Shown here piece by piece: positions 61,756 through 64,000 of a DNA stretch of 64,000 nt. The stretch spans positions 8,525,407 through 8,589,406 of the forward strand of contig OZ026842.1 in the NCBI GenBank assembly GCA_964023205.1. The letters run 5' to 3'. Positions within the stretch are counted from its first letter, which is position 1, and each line of letters opens with the position of its first letter. A program made the translations under genes and the position numbers. Under the pieces are notes generated by a model that saw nothing but the letters and a program-made list of their open reading frames with translations, did not search any database and was not told the origin of the DNA. The DNA comes from Lutraria lutraria. Lineage: Eukaryota; Mollusca; Bivalvia; Venerida; Mactridae.

Positions 61756-63280
61756 TACCCCCAGATATGAAATATATGGGGGCTATATTGGATTCACGCT
61801 TGACGGTCGGTCGGTCGGCCGGTCGGTCGGTCGGTCGGTCCGTGCGTCTGTAGACACAATTTGTCCGGAGAATTTCTCAGCAACTACTTACAGGATTTTA
61901 ATAAAACTTCACAGATGTGATCAGTAGTAAGCCTAGTTGTGCTAGCTTAAAGCATTTTTCGTTCGGATTAATTTTCACTGAGTTATACCCCTTTGTTGTT
62001 TTTATACAGTATATACAATAGGCAAATTTTGTCCGGACAATTTCTCAGCAATTACTCACAGGATCTCAATGAAACTTCACAGAAGTGATCAGTAGTAAGC
62101 CTAGTTGTGCTAGCTTAAAGCAATTATTGTTCGGATTAATTTTCACTGAGTTATAGCCCTTTGTTGTTTTTATACAGTATATACAATAGGCAAATTTTGT
62201 CCGGACAATTTCTCAGCAATTACTCACAGGATCTCAATGAAACTTCACAGAAGTGATCAGTAGTAAGCCTAGTTGTGCATGCTTAAAGCAATTTTTGTTC
62301 GGATTAATTATCACTGAGTTATACCCCTTTGTTGATTTTATACAGTATATACAATAGGCAAATTTTGTCCGGACAATTTCTCAGCAACTACTCACAGGAT
62401 CTCAATGAAACTTCACAGAAGTGATCAGTAGTAAGCCTAGTTGTGCTAGCTTAAAGCAATTTTCGATCGGATTAATTTTCACTGAGTTATAGCCCTTTGT
62501 TGTTTTTATACAGTATATACATTAAGCAGATTTTGTCCGAACAATTTCTCAGCAACTATTCACAGGATTTCAACGAAACTTCACAGAAGTAATAAGTAGT
62601 TAGCCTAGTTGTGCATGCTTAAATCATTTTTCATTTGGATTGATTTTCACTGAGTTATAGCCCTTTGTTTTTTTCTACAGTATATACAATAGGCAAATTT
62701 TGTCCTGACTATTTCTCATTGACTACTGCCAGGAATTCAATAAAACTTCTCAGAAGTGATGAGTAGTTAGCTTAGTTGTGCATGCATTAAGCTTGTCTTG
62801 GTTGGTTGAATTTTTTCACTGAGTTATGGCCCTTTGTTGTTTTTATACAGTGTATATACAATATCTCAGTAACTACTCATAGGAATTCATTGAAACTTCA
62901 CAGAAGTTATAAAAAGCAAGCCAAGTTGTGCATGCAATAACCAGGTTTTGTTTGGATTAATTTTCACTGAGTTATGGCCCTTTGTTTTATACAATTAGGT
63001 AAATTTTGTCCTTACTATTTCTCAGCAACTACATGCAGGAATTCAGTGAAACTTCTTAGAAGTGATAAGTAGTTTGCCAAGTTGTGCATGTCCACAATAG
63101 GTTTTGTCCAAGTAAATTTTAATGAGTTATGGCCCTTTGTTATTTTTTATATAATGTATATTTAGAAACTGGTCAGGATATATCTAAGCAACAATTTGCT
63201 GGTATTAAAAAAATGAAAATGCATTATATTTCCCTCTGTAAAATGTAACAATAACTGTGTCAAGGCCGCATCTGGGGGTA
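61756..63280. repeat. 168-bp tandem array bounded by TACCCCCAGAT inverted ends
   Basis: TTGTCCGGACAATTTCTCAG recurs at 61861, 62029, 62197, 62365, 62533 and 62700 (exactly 168 apart for the first four steps), then more diverged copies to about 63150. The whole is bounded by TACCCCCAGAT (61756) and ATCTGGGGGTA (ending 63280), and a (CGGT)n run follows the left end at about 61804-61843. Sequence homogeneity falls from left to right. It is likely a mobile element with a tandem core, similar in plan to the bivalve pearl type. Confidence 0.85.
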
Positions 63281-63539
63281 TTCATCACCTTTAGTGATAG
63301 TTCTAGTTTAATTTCCATTGGCTGTCATTAATGTCACACACTGCAAAATGCTCTATCTATAACCTCCGCCGGTTTGTTTTTGCCGCGCCGGTCTTTGGCA
63401 AATACAGCCCCCACTTTTACGCGTTTTTGAGAAACAAAAACATTATTAAATTGTAGCATTTAGTTACTTATTAAAATATTGTAAGTCCCATGTTTCTATC
63501 TTTACTAGTTTTCTTGAAAAATGCAAAGAAAAACTGTCT

Positions 63540-63895
63540 TTGCCATGGCAAAAGGCGTTTTGCCATGGCAAATCGGTATTTTGCCATGGCAAAATGCCTT
63601 GCCATGGCCGCCATGGCCTTGCCATGGCAAAAAAATCAACACTTTTGCCATGGCAAAATTGCCATGGCAAAATTTTTTTTAATATCTAAAGAAACACTAT
63701 GTAAGGGTGTGTAGGTATCATAATTAACACAATTATTATGGTTTTGATCAATAAATATGAATTTTTAAATTTTAATTTTTGCCATGGCAAAAGTTTGCCA
63801 TGGCAAAATTTCCATGGCAAAATATTGCCATGGCAAAATTTCCATGGCAAAATATTACCATGGCAAAATTTCCATGGCAAAAAATTTCCATGGCA
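63540..63895. repeat. Cluster of short CCATGG-centred palindromes
   Basis: Sixteen copies of CCATGG occur in about 355 bases, most within TTTTGCCATGGCAAAA or TTCCATGGCAAAAT, in two groups (63540-63668 and 63778-63895) separated by 110 ordinary bases. Each unit is its own reverse complement, so open frames appear on both strands; these are artefacts. Confidence 0.95.
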
Positions 63896-64000
63896 AATTA
63901 GTCATTTAGTAAAATTAACATTGCGAAAATTAATTTCTGTACGAGATACAAAGTCAGCTGTGAGTTGGCTTAGACCAGGGCTCGCATTTATGAGGCATTA

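Larger units (their letters stand above)
60493..64000. other. 3' flank of AP1S: repeats only
   Basis: No gene is visible. It contains the last-exon B 3' UTR (end unknown), a TIR element with ACAACCATCTCC/GGTTTGACTGT ends at about 61090-61266, the 168-bp tandem array (61756-63280) and the CCATGG palindrome cluster (63540-63895). Confidence 0.65.

Noticed and set aside
63464..63880. Open frames on both strands rich in PWQ/CHGK or AMAK repeats.
   Set aside because: They arise from the CCATGG palindrome cluster, which is open in several frames; not proteins.

Overview
This is a eukaryotic, intron-rich, AT-rich nuclear window crowded with short DNA-transposon derivatives, tRNA-derived SINEs and tandem arrays. 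The repeat style, together with animal genes carrying short exons and multi-kilobase introns, points to a mollusc, most likely a bivalve. That assignment is an inference from general character, not from a database match.

Five protein-coding genes can be supported. (1) Minus strand, 30731 to 3055: ICE1, the scaffold of the little elongation complex for snRNA transcription. I read it as 22 coding exons with compatible splice phases, about 1978 residues, including one 3.3-kb exon. (2) Plus strand, 32171 to 33664: KLHDC10, a two-exon kelch substrate receptor of cullin-2 ligases, head to head with ICE1. (3) Plus strand, 37970 to 60492: the small sigma subunit of the AP-1 clathrin adaptor. Its start codon sits alone at the end of exon 1, and it has two alternative last exons. 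(4) Minus strand, 48529 to 46810: a two-exon Golgi carbohydrate sulfotransferase of the HNK-1/chondroitin 4-O type, lying antisense inside an intron of the adaptor gene. (5) Plus strand, 23079 to 23651: a 190-residue membrane protein with one Ig domain, lying antisense inside the 10-kb intron of ICE1.

Region by region: 1-3054 is ICE1 3' flank with repeats. 3055-30731 is ICE1, with a 1.5-kb minisatellite, a 2.1-kb transposon carrying a possible THAP remnant, the nested Ig gene and a 1.1-kb tandem array in its introns. 30732-32170 is the probable shared promoter zone. 32171 to about 37515 is KLHDC10 with a long T-rich 3' UTR. 37970-60492 is the adaptor gene; its introns hold an inverted pair of 1-kb mariner-like elements, a hAT-like element with a perfect 8-bp target duplication, several nested insertions and the sulfotransferase. 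60493-64000 is non-coding, with a 168-bp tandem array and a remarkable cluster of short CCATGG-centred palindromes.

The genes serve separate cellular jobs (snRNA transcription, protein quality control, vesicle coats, glycan sulfation, cell surface) and do not form a pathway. No RNA gene, CRISPR array or complete transposase was found. The most notable observations are the two adaptor end exons, a possible one-base frameshift in a 3' ICE1 exon, the nested antisense genes and the palindrome cluster.
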